Source: Fomitopsis serialis (Eukaryota > Basidiomycota > Agaricomycetes > Polyporales > Fomitopsidaceae). Taken from it: a stretch of 64,000 bases of DNA. The translations under genes were made by a program, and so were the position numbers. Shown piece by piece: positions 36,226 through 49,070 of this stretch. The DNA lies in assembly GCF_022376445.1 (NCBI RefSeq), contig NW_025954982.1:310001-374000 (forward strand). Direction: 5' to 3'. The notes below the pieces were generated by a model. The model made no database searches. It saw nothing but the letters and a program-made list of their open reading frames with translations, and was not told the DNA's origin. The stretch's first letter is position 1, and every line of letters starts with the position of its first letter.

Positions 36226-38112
36226 TCAGAAAGTGAGTAAAATAGCCTCGGTCGCACGCAAGTCAAAGCCATCCGTCAAATCAATCGTCTCCAGGTCGAG
36301 CTGACCAGTCGGACTGACATCTGCCGTCTCCTCGTAACTCTGGCCCGCCCAGGTGAGATTTTGCGTGTCATCTGCGTAGTTGATGACGAGCCTCCGTGCT
36401 GTAGCAGTCTTTGCCGTCGTCGTCCCGTTGACAAAGTCGAGGTCGATGTGGACTGTCGGACGCGTGCCGGTGCTGCTAGCGACCCACGCGTTGAGGTTTA
36501 CGAAGACAGCGCGTGTGAGCTGGCCATTCTCGAACGCAGCGTATCCCGTCGTATCGGATTCGTCAACGGTGAGTTCCACGATGCTGGCCGCGCCGCTGTT
36601 GCCGATGAGCGTATTGATGACGAGACCGCCATAGTAAGCAGGTTGGACGTGTGGAGGCGCCGGAGGGTCGAGCGCGCTCCCGTTGATGGTCGAATAGTTC
36701 AGAGCCACAGGTTGCAGCTAAGGCAACAACTTCAGCAGGAGCATCAAATCGAGACATCAAAGCATACTGACGAAGTTATACTTGTAGCCGATGCCCTCGT
36801 GGAAGTACAGCTCGTCGATACCAATGGTTGACGCAAACAGCGTGTAGTCAATGACCCAAAGCGCAGCGCCTGCTGTGTTGCTAACGCCCGGCGCGCCGTG
36901 GCACGCGATGCTGTTGGTCTCACTGTTGCGAGGTTCAGTCAGTTCGCACTCCATTGCACATGAGATGAAGTCTGCTTACCCCAGTACGTAAGCAAGGCCG
37001 TTCGCCTTTGACGCCGCGATGTCCGCCTCAAAGACGGTCAGATTGCCGCGAACAGTTGTCTTGTTCATGAAGGAAATCAGGCCGAAATCGCCTCCGTTGC
37101 AGAACGCTGCTGAATACTGATGCTGCGAGATCCTGTAAAACGATTGAGTCAACATTCAAATGTATTCATTTCAACGTACGTTGAGATCGTTTGTCCAGCT
37201 GTACTATTCAGGATCCCAAGTGCGAAGACCTCCCGAGGAGTAAACGCCTGTGATGCGAATGCTGCCCCCTGAAGGCTGACAGATCCGTTCTTGCTGTAGA
37301 TTCCCGCTGCCTCGACGACAGGATCGGCGATAGACTCCCAGTCAGGAACGTAATCCTCGACAGTCCAGTTGCCCTTCTGGCGGAGGCCGTTGTTGCCATA
37401 GAGATCCGCCTCATTGCCTGTACACCCGTTACAGTGAGCAGATCATCTGATTACGTGGTGATTGGGACGCACCAACTTCGATGCGTTCAAGGATGACACC
37501 AGATTCGATGACATCAGGTGAAGCGAAGGCGTTTATGATGGCTTTCACCATGTTGACTGCGTTCGTAGCATTGTTGAAGCCGAGGTTAACTCCCCAAACC
37601 ATGTGGGTACCTATTGCTGTCTGGTTAACCCGACACCAAGTGCCATGTAAGATAGCGCAGACCTGACGGAAGCCATTTCACGAGCGTATAGTACTCGCTG
37701 CCAACAGTGATGTTAGTAGCCTCAGGGTAAGGCGTGATTGCATTCGAAGGTGGGAACACGTCTTCGTTAATCTGCCAAGATCAGTCAAGAATCACAACTC
37801 GTAGAGTGAACATACCGTCACTGTAGGTGACCAGACTGTGTGGTCTTCCGAATCAGCACCGACGCGTAACTTGGGCGGTTGTCCAGTAAGGTTGGCGTAG
37901 GTCGTCAACGCGCTGTACGTGAATTCGTTTCGCTCGTCAATGCCACTCCATTCAGGCCAGTTATCCTGCTCGATGGAGAACGAAAGCAGCGTTGACGCGA
38001 GGGGCAACGACTTCGTTGGTTGGAGGACTGGGACGTCCACAGACACATTCGCCGCGTTGACGACGCGAGCAACGCTGAAGGCCAGAACGGCCAAGAGAGC
38101 CTGAGAGTACAT
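36226..38112 (-). CDS. Secreted glycoside hydrolase family 79 (beta-glucuronidase-like), 527 aa
   Basis: Seven exons (38112-37816, 37771-37663, 37616-37473, 37417-37180, 37132-36980, 36922-36772, 36717-36226) sum to 528 codons in one frame. The signal peptide is MYSQALLAVLAFSVARVVNA. The catalytic barrel shows SFSIEQDNWPEWSGI, RVGADSEDHTVWSPTV, a likely acid/base Glu in VGNEADLYGNNGLRQKG, and LGETNSIACHGAPG with a likely nucleophile Glu. The C-terminal beta-sandwich includes VFVNLNAWV and IDLDFVNGTTTAK. GH79 enzymes remove glucuronic acid or its 4-O-methyl form from cell-wall glycans such as arabinogalactan proteins. The last intron uses donor GTCAGT. A decayed relative lies at 58300-59119. 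Confidence 0.93.
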
Positions 38113-38153
38113 CGGGGCAAAAGGAACATCGGAAGCCGCCAGGACCGAAGGGC

Positions 38154-38162
38154 TTTTATATA
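38154..38162 (-). promoter_or_regulatory. TATA box of the GH79 gene
   Basis: TATATAAAA on the minus strand, about 45 bp upstream of the start codon. Confidence 0.7.
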
Positions 38163-39838
38163 CACTGTCCGGAGGGCACGACGGTAAGCATCCACCGCCT
38201 AGACTCAGGCGAACATCGCTCCGGCGCCAGGCCCGAGATCAAGTCGGCGATCCTCGAAGTTCAAGTTGTGGAAACGTTGATGGTCCGTGGCCATTCACCC
38301 TGTGGGACTGCTATGCCGCAGGTCACGACAAGAGGTCAGCGGACCGGCGAGGGAAGGTGATCTGGCGAGAAACCCACAGCTCTCTGATCCCCACACGCTA
38401 TGAATACGCTGAATCATTTGACGCGCCATCGTCCGAGACGAAGTTCCGTCGTCGTCAGTCTAGGACTCTGAGTCGTACGCTCGCGGCTTTGACCATCCCA
38501 GCATCCCTCTGCCATGCAGCACGTGACCAAACGCCGGTCTTGTCTAATAGGTAGAGGTACAGTATGCGAAATCGAAGATGCACAGGAGGCATATGTATGG
38601 CAATTATAGAAAATCATCTGTAAGACTGCGTCCGGAGGGGTCAGCCTTCAATAGGAGACAGAAATACCTTGAAAGGGGCGGTAATCCGTCGGAGGGGCCG
38701 AGGAGCTTGAGCACGACATCAAGAATTCAGCGCTCTGCCCATCAGCGGGTCGCACTGTATGTAAGTTACCATGGTGCGAACATTGCCTCAAGCAGAAGCA
38801 TCGCTTGCCGACGTTTAATTCTTTTCGGACCGAGGTCTGCGGATGTCTCCAAGGCTCTGGGAAGTTGTCCTCCATGCAGAAATGATCGGCACTGATGGAA
38901 GCTGCCAAGACCGTCATATAACAGAGTGGCAAGTTCGGGCCGAAGGACAGGAGGGAGACCAGTACGCCATTGTGACTGACCCCTATGACCTGTAGGTCAA
39001 AGGCTCGCGAAGAGCATACAATGAGAGCAACTCAGAAATGATGCAAACGACAAAGGAAGAACATCTCACTTTCGAGTAGAGGAGATAAGTACAAGGCTCG
39101 TGAGCCTTCAGGTTGGTCAATCATGAGGGTGTTGTCGATAGCTGTGGCCGGTCTCAGCAAATAGTTTATGTTCATCACCGCAATGCGGGTTATAGACGTC
39201 CACCTGATCATCTTTGGATATTGCAGGAACAATGCTAATGTGACCTCCTAGGAGCAAGCCAAGGAGCATCGATCATGCACCAGCACGGACGAACGTCAAT
39301 GCCTAAGACGTCAACGTCAGCGATGCTCATCGCGTCTTAAGAACAGTGCTGGTCACCCGTACTCAACTCTAAACGAAAGCGCTGCGTCCATTGTTTGTAT
39401 GCGAGCAGAGTTTTTTGACTTCAGAGCCATCTTACCCTTGGCATAAGAGCGACTGTCGTTATACGGGGTCCCAGGATGCAAGAAGCTCGACTCCCATGAT
39501 TGTGCAGTGTGCAGTGAATACGGGGAAGCTTACTGTCGAGGAACGTCATCAGCCACATGCACTACCAGGACACCGATGAGACACCCACATCTCAAAAGGG
39601 CTGTCGAGAATAACATTCGACACAGTGGGCATTGGCGCATGAGGAGATGCTTTCATTTTTATCATATACAAACATAGCAAAGTAGATCGTTGAGGATCCA
39701 TGCGATGATACACCAGCTAATCGCGCCACGCTCAACCCGACAAGCCTTTTGAGCGACCCATAACTTACTGCGTTACTATTTACAGTATTATTGCTCTCGA
39801 ATTCGTGTCATTGTTGCGCCGACGGAGGTCATGCACGT
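38163..39838. other. Intergenic, no supported gene
   Basis: GH79 upstream region followed by unremarkable sequence. Open stretches at 38648-38932 and 39032-39232 (minus) have no recognisable motif. Confidence 0.4.
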
Positions 39839-41769
39839 TCAGGCGTCAGACCAAATCGCCTTGGCGGTGTCGACGACCAAGCGGAGCTTCTTGACCACGT
39901 CCTCCTCCGTGACGGGGTTCCCTTCTGAGTGCGACGCGAAGCCGCACTGCGGGCTGATGCAGATCCTACTCAACAGGTAAGCCACGAGTAACCAATGGTG
40001 GAGGGACGGAGTAACGCACTGGTTGAGCGCCTCCTCCTTGGTGCGCTTCTCCTCACCGTCGGCGATGACCGCCGCCGCTGCGTGTACCTTCTTCACGAGT
40101 TCGTCCTTGTCCTCCAACACCGGGAACTTGCTCGAGACGATCCCGAGCACGACCGACTTGTTAGGGGGTAGCCATCGCAAAGGCTCGAACGAACCGGCAC
40201 GCTCGGTCTCGTATTCCAGCTGTCGGCGCGGAGAGAGGGTGAGAGGTGGAGGGTCAAGAGGACACAGGCGAGGCGTACATAATAGGTGTCCGCAGCGATG
40301 TCACGGAAGAGCTTGATGGCGATGTGGTCATACCCGCCCTCGCTGAAATGAAGTCCACCCTACACGACGTCACGCACGAGTCAGTATACCACCACAAACT
40401 CAGTAGGAATGCAACATACTCTGAAGTTTCCGCGGCACAAGTGAATGCCGATAGTAAGGTCCTCGGGATGGCCGGAGAGGATGTCGTTGTAGACCTTGAC
40501 GTAGAGGTCGAGCAGCGCCTTGTGGTCCACGCCTTGCTCCTCCATGCCCTTCAACATCTTCTCGGAACAGAAGTACGCGAGGAGGGGGTCGTCAAATTGA
40601 AGGTTGCCTATCAAAGGAGTTAGGCGAATCGGAGAGCAGGAGACGGCGGTACTTACGGCAACCCGACTTGTACAGATCCTGGATTTCCTCCCGGTAGGCC
40701 TGGACGACATCGGCGAAGTACTCCTCTACCAGTAACTGCTTCAGCAACGTTGCGTTGTATGCACAAGGTGTATCTTACCATCGGTCGATAGACGGATTTC
40801 GGGTATGCATAGGGCCCGTGCCGGAGATGGAACCACTCCGGAGCACACATCGTGATTTTCAGGTTCTTGTGCTCCTACATATCGCAGGATTACTTATCGT
40901 TCAAACGAACTGTTCAAGACGTACCTCTGGCTTCGTCAAGGCTTTGAGGCTTCGTACTGGCCGATGTAGAAAGGCTTTGTGCGCTTCAGTTTCGCCTATA
41001 TAAAATTGATGGAGCTGATCCTGACGACGGCAAACGCTGGTCGGCCTACCTCGCAAATGTAGGAGGCAGCACCCTTATAATAATGCTCCTTGAATGCATC
41101 GATGTCCGGCACGTAGTGCTGAGCGAGCAAACTGATTGTGAGCTTTACGTCAGAAGATGAGGTAGTTGGTGATTACCATGAACCAGTCCATGGGAACTTC
41201 AGGAAGTAAGGATACCAATAAGCGTGCTAGTACAATACGAGCTATGGAGTAGGACGCACCGACAGGAATGTACTTCATGCCGTCCAGGTTGTCGAAGACA
41301 CCATCGAAGAACATATGTCTGCAGCGCAGAACAATCAGCGTAGTTCAATGGATATAGCTACAACCAGATCCAAAATGTATCCCGTGCATGGGCATGACAA
41401 GCCAGGAATGGAGCCTCGATACGCCTTGGTCCCGTCCCCAAGTCCAGCTCATCGATCCTTTCGCAACACATGCCGACGAAAAGGTGTTTCGTCTACGGTG
41501 ACTGAAGGCTGCCCTACGGCACCGAACCCATGCCAAAACTAGTTGACGTACCTCCTAAATTCACCGTCCGTGATCGACTTGATTCCAGCCTCCCTTTGCA
41601 TCGCAACGATGGCGGTGACTGCCTCATCCTCGACCACCTTCAGCTCCTCTGGGGTGCACTTCCCGTCGTCCAATTCTTTGCGCTTGGCTAGGAGCTCAGC
41701 GGGCCGTTTGAGCGAGCCGATATGGTCTGCGCGGAAAGGGGGGAAGATGCGGAGCGTCGAAGAGACCAT
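39839..41769 (-). CDS. MetE-like (cobalamin-independent methionine synthase C-terminal domain) protein
   Basis: About nine exons on the minus strand. It starts FPPFRADHIGSLKRPAELL, then GIKSITDGEFRR and HMFFDGVFDNLDGMKYIP, followed by CAPEWFHLRHGPYAYPKSVY, NLQFDDPLLAYF, GIHLCRGNFR and LHFSEGGYDHIA. The end is NQICISPQCGFASHSEGNP. The HxCxGN and CGF motifs match the zinc/homocysteine site of the MetE fold. Single-domain relatives of about 370-400 residues are common in fungi and may act as thiol methyltransferases or in methionine metabolism; the true substrate is not known. Two spots lack one base against the expected reading, near 40947 (YEALKALTKPE) and near 40792 (VYRTDEEYF). That makes it either a young pseudogene or a gene with consensus errors. 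Confidence 0.82.
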
Positions 41770-43474
41770 GGCAGCTCGAGATGGGGTGGTGGATAGACCG
41801 AAAAATGATCAGTGAGTTATCGCAAGACTCTGATCAAGGTGCGGAACGGCATTTTGGAGATCAGGGAGGCGGTTTAAGTATTAAAGGTCGAGCAACGGAA
41901 CGATGGTTTATCCCGCCACACCCGCTGCACGGACGCCCTGTGGCACTCTCGACAGTCTTGTGGTCGCCTGCGCCCGCCCGGTGACCAAACGATGACCATA
42001 CGATTTGATAGAAAGGCATGGTTTCAGTAAGCAACAGTAAGCCAAGTCCGTTCTCTGAGCGAGGATGGAAGTACTCTTCCACGCACTGAGCGTTCGTCAG
42101 GTTCTGGCGGCCGCGTAGACAGCGAGACGACGCCTAAACTTGCCTAAACCTCTCACCAGCCCTGCTGTCCTCCTCCTCGCCATCTCAATGGCCGCCTGCA
42201 GGCCGCCTGGGCCACGACCCGGCCACGAATAGTCGGATGGTCCTACGAGTGACGGTCACGCTTCGTCTTCGCCGCTTTCTAGATCGTCCGGAGGTTGTGC
42301 GGCAGCCGACCGCATCTGGTCGTCCTCCGGCAACGGGAGAGGCCATCGGATTCGCTCGTGGTCATGTCAAGCTCGTGCTGCACGAGTGCAGATGGGTAAG
42401 TGAGATGTGTCTTGACGTCGGTGGTAGTAGGATTCCGAGCCGGACACAGCGTGGTCTGACCTGCTCAGAGAGGGCGCCGGACGACAGGAGGAGGGCGATG
42501 TAAGACGCCGAAGACAAGGTCAGAGGAAGTCTTGAGTGCAGCAGGACGTGGCATTTGACGAGGTGGAGGTAGTCGGGAGGACGAGAGGAGTACCTGCACG
42601 GCGGGATGTCGGTATTCTCGCTTCAGAAGTCATACGTTCACCACCGGGACATCACCGAGCGATGCAACAAGAGGGGAAGCGAAGCGACACACGGGGCCAA
42701 GCGTTCTGCGACCGCCGATTACTTATATGTAGGCACGTCCTGTGGGCTCGGCCTACTCGCCGGGAACTCTCAGTAAGCCCAAGCGTGTGATGGTATGCCC
42801 GCTCCCACAGTTCTCTCAATGTTACTCAAATGCACATCCTTTGCAGTTAGTCGAATGACCGTTCCATGTCCGAAACCATGATGTCCTCTCTCACTGGAGT
42901 GGTAAGCCCCGTCTTTCAGCCTGAGGCCATGGCTGGTATTACTTCTGGACTTCACGAGTCGATGTTACTCGATTGATGCCATTCATAGGGTATTGAACTC
43001 CTTGAGCGTACTCGTTCACGAGGCGATGCTTCATGGGCATATCTCTTCATGCATCTGGTTCGAGCCCAAGGCAATGCTCTATGCTTGGCGTGGTTTTACT
43101 CGAGCAGTCACTGGTTTGCTCCGCCCCTTCCGCGGCTACTTGAACATCTCATCTCGTTCATGGGTGTTGTTTGGAAGTAGCACTCACTTCATGCCATTAC
43201 AGCAGAATACGGGCATTGCGGGCAGTGTGACGTGCATCTCACTTCGACAGATGTGCGAGAGTATATCGCTTCCCACTCCGGATCCAAGAGGTCGTGTTCA
43301 GAATTTGCCTACGGGAGACTAGGCGTTATATCATGACATTCATCGAAGTCCATCGGATATCAGGTCAGTATCATACAAACATCTACCGTGCTACACTACC
43401 AAATATGCAAAATAGATACACCACACGGTGATAAGTTAAATAGGTCATCATGATCAATGCCCTCTGAATCCGAA
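41770..43474. other. Intergenic, no supported gene
   Basis: Promoter side of the MetE-like gene, then a GC-rich stretch (42150-42780) with open but unrecognised frames and an AT-richer part up to the peroxidase gene end. Confidence 0.45.
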
Positions 43475-44381
43475 CTATGTGGGCTTCGTGCTCGCATTTT
43501 GCGCCATCTCGTTCATGGCCCTCCTGATCTTCCACGATCCGCGAACTGTGTCCAGGAGCGTCTGCTGGTGGTCAGGCTTGAATCCCTCAGGGAACCGCTC
43601 GTTCTCCCACCACTCCTTCAGCCAGTCCACTGGCACACGCCCGTCCTTCCCCCCAAAGACACCAAGCACCATCGACATCTCCCCGCGCGCGATCTCCTCG
43701 TGCACCGCATCCAGCTTGTGCGCGTACGTGCTCTCGCGCTCGACGCGCGCCGCCGCGAGCTCGCACAGCGTCATCCGCTTCCCGTCGGACGAGTGTGCGA
43801 GCACGCGGTCGAAGAGCCACTCGCTAGGCCTGTCAGGCGCATATTCCTGCGTCTGGAGCGTGTCCCAGTGCCCGAGCGACATGTCGTGCTCGATGCAGTT
43901 GTGCCGCGCGAGGTCCGCCAGCGAGAGGTGGGAGTACTGTGAGAGCAGGACGTGCCCGCTTACGGTGAGGAACGTTGCGAGCGGGAGGGACAGGTTGTAT
44001 CCCTGGCGTAGCGCGCGGATGTAATCTTTCTTCGTCGCGCCCCGGCCGTTGTGTGGGCTACGGGTGGTGGTCAGGAGATGCGAGCGCGCTCGACAGTGAT
44101 CGTTGACTTACAGAAAGCCGTGGTTCGCTAGCGTGTTCAAGGCGGGACACGGCGAGCGACTGTCCCACTCTGTAGGCGGAACGTAGGGATGTTTCTCCAA
44201 GGAGAACTCCTCGATGGGTTCGTGAATGATATCATCAAGTTCAAGCCTAAAAGGTGAATGAGTCTACATTCAACTGAAAGAGCCTTACTCACGTACAATA
44301 TTTGATCGTCATAGCTAGAGTGGCCATGGCTAAGGCGCACTTGATAAGCAGCCTGAGCACTGCACTACGTCGGGACTTCAT
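43475..44381 (-). CDS. Heme-thiolate peroxidase (chloroperoxidase/unspecific peroxygenase family), 268 aa
   Basis: Three exons (44381-44293, 44246-44112, 44057-43475) sum to 269 codons in one frame. The heme-thiolate ligand Cys lies in SPCPALNTLANHGFL, and the acid-base motif Glu-His-Asp in ARHNCIEHDMSLGH; both are diagnostic of the family. Further conserved parts are YNLSLPLATFLTVSG, DGKRMTLCELAAARVERE and HEEIARGEMSMVLGVFGG. Members use hydrogen peroxide to halogenate or oxygenate organic compounds; the natural substrate is unknown. The N terminus (KSRRSAVLRLLIKCALAMATLAM) is basic, then hydrophobic, and reads more like a membrane anchor than a classic cleaved signal. The acceptor of intron 2 was chosen at CCCGTAG, which keeps the frame through GATKKDYIRALRQGYN. 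Confidence 0.92.
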
Positions 44382-47071
44382 TGTAGGCATCGTAAGGTAC
44401 GTAAGTGTGGAGGCTGATTAGAGGACAGGGGAGGGACCGCGATTAAATAGAGGCCTCGGCGATACTTTGTGGGTATAAAGGGGGGCGGGTACGGTATGCG
44501 GAGATCCTACGTGACGGGCTTTATGAACGAAGAGAAGACTGGGATAACGTACCCAGGCTGGCTTATTCTCCGTGGTGTGAGGCACCGTGCGCCTCTTCGC
44601 GACAGATCGAATTGATTTCCCAACATTGTGGCACACGGACCTGAGACAAACCCGGACAAGTCTATGTCCTCTATGCCGATAGATCAGCCTGCGCACAGCA
44701 TCAATAGTAGCACAGGCTCCATTACGGCCTGATAGTGGCTGCTGAGGCGCATCCTTCCACGCGTTCTCGCCGCCAGCTGTTATGATCTCGTAATGATCAT
44801 CGGCCCTATGACAGGACGCGCCGAACGGGACTAAGTACTGGCGACAGCGCCCATGCGCCCATAGAGATGGTTGCAAGTGCACAACACAGCAGTAGTGCAC
44901 TTGTGGCCGTACCTTTCCTCCACCGGACTTCGTTGGCGAGCTCCATGGCAGCGAGCGGACACTAAGTACAGGATCTGTCGAACGGACTGGGTTGGGAGCC
45001 GGCCTAAATATAGCGAGACGGTCCCGCTGTGGCAGTGTCCTTTTCGAGACCGTTCTCCGAGTAGGTTGAAGTGTTCTCCTGCTTGGGTCAATAACAGCGG
45101 AGAACTTGAAGTCGGGCGCATAACGGCATTTAGCGGTCCCATGTGTCTGTGAGCATCATGAGCAACCATATTGAGTCGGATGAGGCTAAGATTCTCGTAC
45201 GAGTCTGAGGCTATGCAGCCGCGAGCGCAGTATACTACTGGCCACTGGCACCTCAGTATGTAGGTACGTTTCCATTCCTACTGTCAGCCGTGCAGTGCAT
45301 ACGTGTTCTGTTGCTTTGGCGACACGGATACGGCTGCTATCCGACTGACTTTCAACTACATCTCGCACTGGGAGCGAGCTACCGCTTTACAATACCGTTT
45401 TGAGAAACCCACGCAGCTGCTCGGCGGCCGTTCCTTGCAATACATTCCATGAACGAGCTTATCGCCTTCTGGGGTAGGAAGAGAAGTCGTCATTACGGCG
45501 TTGCTATTCTTCAGATGTCCACAGTGTGAGGTCCATTCGTCGACGAAGATACGTAGACCGTTCGAGGTGATGTCGGTCGGTCAGCGCACATGAAGAAGGC
45601 GGTAGTTACATGTGGACCGCGCGCTTGTACATATATCTGTTTTCCTAGTGTTCAGCACGGATCGTAAAAATCACCGCTCACGAAGCGAGTGAGGGATTGG
45701 CTTGATAGACAGCAGATAACATGCCAGTGGCAGTGAGTCGTCGCAGATGGGAGCTCTTGCATGGCGTTGACAACTGCCCGACGCACAGCCTCACGCTGAC
45801 GACAATGCAATGATGGCCTAGCCAGAGCACTCGTCTATGAGGCATCGCTTCTCGAGGCTGCAACAGTGTCTTCTGAGCGCTGAGCTCTCTTGGTGGGGAG
45901 CGGTATTCAGCTAGCGTGCGTGAGCGTCGTTGCTAGTCCCAGCGACAAACAGATGTATTGGCACAGCACCGGGGAGTGGATGTACACTCCGTGGATCTGA
46001 CGACAATAAGAGTCACCGTTTCGTACATGGCAAACCACCATACGGTACCTTATGTATACAATCATAACCGGGAACGGAAGCGAAAGGTCGGAAAGACGAG
46101 CCACATAGAGCAAGCCCTCTTGTTCCTGTTTCCGGAAACAACACACTCACAGCAACTTAGCATCGCGATGATACTGTGGCGGGTGGTACCTGTGATATGA
46201 TTGAACAGCATTCTTGATGACTTAGTGTTCGTGTATGGGGCAGTGCAGTATAGAGTAAGATAGGCTCCTGTACCGCGATGTCCAGAGCATAAGATGGGTC
46301 AACGGTGGGTGCATAGAGACACCGTCGACTGTGAACTTGAAGAGAGCCGAGGCAGTGCTCAGCCACCTGTTTTGACAACATTGATCGGAGACTGCCGACG
46401 CATACTTGATTCGCTAGCGCCCTGCGGCAGCGTTGTCGTTTCCCGACTCTGAGGAGCACCACACCACGACAGGTCAATTGCTATACTTCATTGCTCTCTC
46501 TTACCTCCGTTACCCCTCGAGAGATATGTTTGCAAAATGGAAGGGCTGCCAGGCACGGTGACACCGGATTGTGATCGAGGCCAAACCTTACATGCAGACT
46601 CGACTCCGTGCTGGCATTACTCACAGTATACAGAGGCATGCCGCATCCAATTCACCACGATGAGTCCAAAGGACCCTTAGGCACATGTACCGGTGCTATC
46701 TGGGTATTTTATTCCACGAGAAGGTGGAACTGTACTGAGAAGGGCGGGGTTCCTGCTTCGAGTTCACCGTCTAAACTCCCCGGGCCGTCGCACTGGACTA
46801 GATGATCAAATTGCTTGTCCACTGTCCGTTGTGTTCTGTGAGTTTACATTTCAGAACTCCTGGTCGATTGCATATTCACAGTCGAAATGTACTGTAGGCG
46901 AACTCCGGCGGCTGGTGGACGTTTTACTCACAGAACGGTTCACCGAGGCTGACAGCGCGCGGAAGCAGTCAGCCTCCTCGAGCGTTATAAGTAGAACATC
47001 ATATCCGCAAACCCAAATAGCTTCTCATCATCTATCTCGTCCATCTGCATTACAATCTACTCTCCAATAGC
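44382..47071. other. 2.7-kb intergenic region, no supported gene
   Basis: TATA-like words near 44450-44480 may serve the peroxidase gene. Open stretches at 44418-44900, 45958-46200 and 46157-46477 have no motif. A TATAAG at 46986-46991, about 85 bp before the F-box start, is a likely promoter element. Confidence 0.45.
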
Positions 47072-48906
47072 ATGGCATCTACCAGTACTTTCGACGCTGT
47101 GGACAGCAAACGTTCGTTCGACCCAACTACATTCCGGCTGGTGGGAACCGTACACGCCATGTACGCGACGGAACGCCATTCCAGAGAGTACGTCTTGTAT
47201 TTCTATTACTTCCATGCACTTGGAGCCTGACGGTTCGCTGCAGCATTCGCTCCAGTATCACCGCCGCGCTGCTTGACGAGGTCGAGGAAGCCATCGTTGC
47301 CATGCCCCTAGCCCTGCAGTACGTGAGGAACGCGCTCTCGCCAATCAACGCCATCCCCGTCGAGCTTCTTGCATACATTTTCAAGATGGTCGTTGAGCCA
47401 GCACAGGCCTTCCCTCACTCATACGCCGCCTATCCAGACCCCATCGATGGCCTGCATGTGTCTCAAGTCTGCCGCCACTGGCGAAACGTTGCCTTCGCAT
47501 TCCCTGACCTATGGTCCACCGTCGATACCGCCCGCCCGATGTCCGTTAACGCGATGCTTCACCGCGCCCGAGGCGCACCGTTGAAGGTGATCATGCGCGA
47601 TCGCGTGGATGAAGATTGCATCGTACCTTGTCTCCGGGACACAGCAGTCCTGATGGACATCGTAGACGAGTCCCACCGGATCGAGGAACTGCACGTCGAG
47701 CCGAAGTTTGCGTACGGGAGTCTGCTGATCGAACGCTTCAATCAGCCTGCTCCGAACCTCCGTGCGCTTACCATGCACAGCGTCCAGGGGCCCATCAGCA
47801 ACGCATTCCTGCCAAAGTTGTTTGACGGTTGCACCCCACGCCTGGAGCGCCTCACCCTGGGAGGCTTCGCGTACTGGCGAGGAAACTCGTTTGCTAATCT
47901 GACTCACCTCTGCCTGCACGACCATGCTCCCGAGAGCCGACGGCCCCTTTCCTCCATGCTACAGCTCCTGGAGTCTTGTTCCGGCCTCCAGGAACTTGCT
48001 CTTGTCGCGGCCGACCTCAACCTCGAGGTCGAACGCGACCTGAGCTTGTACAACACCCTCCTGACACCTGTGGTGCTTCCCTGTTTGCGCACGCTCGACA
48101 TTGGCCACTCGTTCTTGCCTCAGGCTACTGCGCGCCTTCTCTCCCACCTCATACTCCCGCCCTACACTGCGCTCAACATCTGGGCCCCCGCGTCCTCGCA
48201 CTTCTTCGGCAAGAACAATGGAGCGAGGCTGGCGAACCTGATCCCGGACGACATCATCAAGCTTGGCCCTCTCCGCACCCTTCACACTGTCCGCATCCTG
48301 GACCACAAGCACGCTGAGCGGTATGCCGGCGTCGAAAAGCTCGGCGACAAGACTATGGACGTGCTCTCCGTCCACGACGGCGTCCTGCACCTCATCAGCG
48401 ACTTCTGGAGCCAGGATGTCCTCGAAGGGCTCCTCAAGAAGCTACACGCGCAGGACATCCGTGAGATCACCCTTGCAGTGGACGCTGGCGAGTTCCTGTC
48501 GGCGGACGCATGGACGCGTGTCCTGAAACGCACCGATGGTCTGACGAAGCTTACCGTCCTCCCGAGGTGCTCTGGTGCTCTGTTCGCCCTCCGTGTGCCC
48601 GGTATCTGCCCGGAGCTCTCTGAGTTGACTGTCCAGGAGGAGCGGCGGTGCACCGGATTTCTACTGGAGAGCGTCGTCTCGCAGCGGGTGAATGATGAGC
48701 GCCCGTTGGATCGACTGCGAGTCTTGGAGGGCATCTCTGCGTCGCGCGGCTCGCCTCAGCTCGACGACTATGCAGGCCGGCAGCTGCGGGAATGTGTGCG
48801 AAGCCTGGAGTATAAGATCACGGAGTTCGAGGAGAAGGAACTTGCGCTTACGGCATGGCCCAGTGATGCATACCGGTGGAACCTGACTGCGCGGGTTGGG
48901 AAGTAG
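47072..48906 (+). CDS. F-box protein with leucine-rich C-terminal region, 592 aa
   Basis: Exons 47072-47187 and 47244-48906 give 593 codons in one frame. After a short leader comes a helix (SSITAALLDEVEEAIVAM), then an F-box: INAIPVELLAYIFKMVVE followed by VCRHWRNVAFAFPDLWSTVD. The rest has irregular leucine-rich units (LRALTMHSVQGPISNAFL; LERLTLGGFAYWRG; LTHLCLHDHAPES; LRTLDIGHSFLP), as in the large expanded F-box families of agaricomycetes. Such proteins recruit substrates to SCF ubiquitin ligases through Skp1. The target is unknown. The gene appears intact. The long antisense ORFs across it are shadows of its codon bias. Confidence 0.9.
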
Positions 48907-49070
48907 TATCTTGCATGGTTCGGGTATGGTTCATAGGATATAACGCGAATATATGGGATATAACAGTCCGGGGACGGGAGCATGATGTACAGCAGGATAG
49001 CAATGGCAAGAGCGAGTAGACTCGGAACGGAGAATCTTATAGTACATTAGCGAATGAGCAATAATGATAT

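Noticed and set aside
39285..39355. Imperfect dyad CCAGCAC ... GTGCTGG as a terminator or small RNA
   Set aside because: The stem is interrupted and weak, with no neighbouring gene that would use it.
43060..43110. GGTTCGAGCCC, which resembles a tRNA T-arm
   Set aside because: No acceptor, D-arm or anticodon stem can be paired around it.
44418..44900. 160-residue minus-strand ORF
   Set aside because: No motif, unusual composition and no splice support; it contains TATA-like promoter words of the peroxidase gene.
47509..48734. Several antisense ORFs across the F-box gene
   Set aside because: Codon-bias shadows; the sense frame is 554 codons long with F-box and leucine-rich motifs.
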